DNA of 6,054 nucleotides from Patescibacteria group bacterium (GTDB lineage Bacteria; Patescibacteriota; Gracilibacteria; UM-FILTER-43-11), in the NCBI GenBank assembly GCA_018814945.1, contig JAHIYT010000039.1, forward strand, positions 1 to 6,054, read 5' to 3'. Position numbers and translations under genes: made by a program. The notes under the pieces were generated by a model, which was not told the origin of the DNA, made no database searches, and saw only the letters and a list, made by a program, of their open reading frames with translations. Positions 5,149-6,054 of the stretch are shown piece after piece. Within the stretch, counting starts at the first letter, position 1. Each line of letters begins with the position of its first letter.

Positions 5149-5150
5149 TG

Positions 5151-5492
5151 TTATTTCTTCTTCTTTTCTACTTTAGACATTGCTTGTTCAATTGATTCTC
5201 CGCATTTTTTACAGATTCTATATTTCTTTCCTTTTTCTGGGATGTTATATCCAACACGAGTGGTCTTATTACAATTAGGACACATCACCATTACATTTGA
5301 AGCGCTCATTGGTGCTTCGTATTTAATTATCTGACCTGCATGTGTTGAAGTCTTTTTGATGTGCTTTGTGCGAATATTGATTTTTTCAACGGTAACCTTA
5401 TCTGTCTTTTTAAAGACACGCATAATTTTCCCGGTTTTACCCTTATATTTGCCCGCAACCACCAATACTTTGTCGTTAACTTTAACTTTCAT
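5151..5492 (-). CDS. rplX: 50S ribosomal protein L24 with zinc ribbon
   Basis: This encodes the 113-residue L24, an early assembly initiator that binds the 5' part of 23S rRNA near the exit tunnel. The N-terminal KOW motif is visible (KVNDKVLVVAGKYKGKTGKIMRV, residues 4-26). The C-terminal part has a zinc-ribbon-like pair, CPNC (Cys71, Cys74) and CKKC (Cys94, Cys97), a form seen in L24 of many bacteria. It ends in a lysine run. It starts with ATG 36 bp after rplN, behind a spacer made of a 15-bp direct repeat, and has no Shine-Dalgarno motif. Confidence 0.98.
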   Translation of the reverse strand: MKVKVNDKVLVVAGKYKGKTGKIMRVFKKTDKVTVEKINIRTKHIKKTSTHAGQIIKYEAPMSASNVMVMCPNCNKTTRVGYNIPEKGKKYRICKKCGESIEQAMSKVEKKKK

Positions 5493-5500
5493 AATTTTGT

Positions 5501-5530
5501 AATCTTGTAATAAATAATCTTGTAATAATT
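5501..5530. repeat. 15-bp tandem repeat, rplN-rplX spacer
   Basis: AATCTTGTAATAAAT (5501-5515) is followed by AATCTTGTAATAATT (5516-5530), matching at 14 of 15 positions. A third partial TTGTAAT is at 5497-5503. The second unit overlaps the rplN stop (5529-5531). Unlike the other spacers the period is 15 (7 + 8) rather than 7. Confidence 0.75.
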
Positions 5531-5897
5531 AAAGTACTTCAGGAGCCTGAGAGATTATCTTTTGGTACCCTCGAGCTCTTAGTTCACGAGCTATAGGACC
5601 AAACACACGAGTTCCTTTAGGCATCCCGTCATTGTTTACAATCACAACTGCATTGCTATCAAATCTTAGATATGAACCGTCATCTCTTCTAATTGCATCC
5701 TTAGTGCGTACTACAACGGCTTTTTGCACAGTATGATTGTTTACAACACCTTTTACAGAAGCGCTCTTTACGGCAACAACTATTAGATCTCCGATACGCG
5801 CATATTTTCTTTTAGATCCGCCAAGAACCTTAATACACATAACTTTTTTAGCGCCAGTGTTGTCTGCAACATTTAATATTGTCTGAGGTTGAATCAT
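5529..5897 (-). CDS. rplN: 50S ribosomal protein L14
   Basis: This encodes the 122-residue L14, a highly conserved large-subunit protein at the subunit interface, contacting 16S rRNA helix 14 and L19. Motifs are [20 protein letters not shown], then [17 protein letters not shown] (21-37) and [20 protein letters not shown] (88-107), and the length equals the family norm of 122. This is the first gene of the spc unit in many bacteria; rpsQ would normally precede it, beyond the right edge. The leader is copy B of the structured repeat, ending 3 bp before the ATG, with no Shine-Dalgarno motif. Confidence 0.98.
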   Translation of the reverse strand: MIQPQTILNVADNTGAKKVMCIKVLGGSKRKYARIGDLIVVAVKSASVKGVVNNHTVQKAVVVRTKDAIRRDDGSYLRFDSNAVVIVNNDGMPKGTRVFGPIARELRARGYQKIISQAPEVL

Positions 5898-5900
5898 GGG

Positions 5901-6033
5901 TAGTAGCGAGAAATCCGTTCCGAATGGAATGACGACCGTAAGGTCTAATGAAATGAGGATAAAAGTTTGTACAATTTAAGTAGTGTAACGGAGGAAATTG
6001 TGTGAACTTTTAAGGATTTCCCTATTGTTAAAA
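5901..6033 (-). repeat. Structured leader repeat, copy B (upstream of rplN)
   Basis: This is the second copy of the element at 1968-2100, with the same orientation and the same 3-bp distance to the start codon. The closing inverted repeat is GAAATCC (5910-5916) with GGATTTC (6014-6020). The long stem pairs AAAAGTT (5961-5967) with AACTTTT (6005-6011) and CAATTT (5972-5977) with AAATTG (5995-6000). The loop between them (5978-5994) differs almost fully from copy A. Hairpins TTCC/GGAA (5918-5921, 5926-5929) and GACC/GGTC (5934-5937, 5942-5945) match copy A in position. Beyond it, 6034-6054 is AT-rich and includes the end of a small A/T palindrome (6028-6042); no coding end could be assigned there. 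A promoter or an S8/L14-type operator may lie in this leader, but none is demonstrable. Confidence 0.85.
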
Positions 6034-6054
6034 AATTTTTAAATTAAGTTGTTA

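Noticed and set aside
5940..5980. Promoter (TTGTAC with a downstream TCATTA) inside leader copy B
   Set aside because: The -10 match is weak and the equivalent positions in copy A (TTGCTC, TCGTTC) do not fit a promoter.

Overview
The window is a run of the conserved bacterial spc-type ribosomal protein operon, read entirely on the minus strand (right to left). In transcription order it holds rplN (L14), rplX (L24), rplE (L5), rpsN (S14), rpsH (S8), rplF (L6), rplR (L18), rpsE (S5), rplO (L15), secY and the first 24 codons of adk. All ten complete genes are intact, use the standard stop codons (TAA, with TGA for rplR and secY) and keep canonical order, except that rpmD (L30), normally between rpsE and rplO, is absent.

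The organism is most likely a member of the Candidate Phyla Radiation (Patescibacteria), probably Parcubacteria-like. The reasons are the AT-rich sequence, the missing L30 gene (a reported CPR trait, though other lineages also lack it), the zinc-type S14, the K/E-rich tail on S5, and start codons without Shine-Dalgarno motifs. TGA works as a stop, so the lineages that read TGA as glycine (Absconditabacteria, Gracilibacteria) are unlikely. This assignment is inference; no rRNA is present.

The genes are ordinary; the spacers are not. (i) Two copies of a ~133-bp element sit at 1968-2100 and 5901-6033, in the same orientation and each exactly 3 bp from a start codon (rplO and rplN). They share conserved blocks, a closing inverted repeat and stems with partly compensated base changes. 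(ii) Most short spacers, about 31-37 bp each, are built from degenerate 7-bp units that stay in phase, typically ATTNNNA or AATGAAA on the + strand. (iii) The rplR-rpsE spacer is one long heptamer array whose half nearest rplR becomes a near-perfect CTGAGNT microsatellite and includes the rplR stop codon. (iv) A related four-unit heptamer block, CTGATNG, lies inside the rpsE reading frame. (v) The rpsH leader carries a small GC-rich hairpin between two 10-bp direct repeats, like a tiny insertion. (vi) The secY-adk gap holds a GC-rich REP-like element and a hairpin that overlaps the secY stop codon.

The gene products act together. L14, L24, L5, L6, L18 and L15 build the large ribosomal subunit, S14, S8 and S5 the small subunit. 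SecY is the membrane channel that receives nascent proteins from the ribosome. Adenylate kinase balances the adenine nucleotide pool. Co-transcription is likely because all genes are co-directional with no convincing terminator between rplN and secY.
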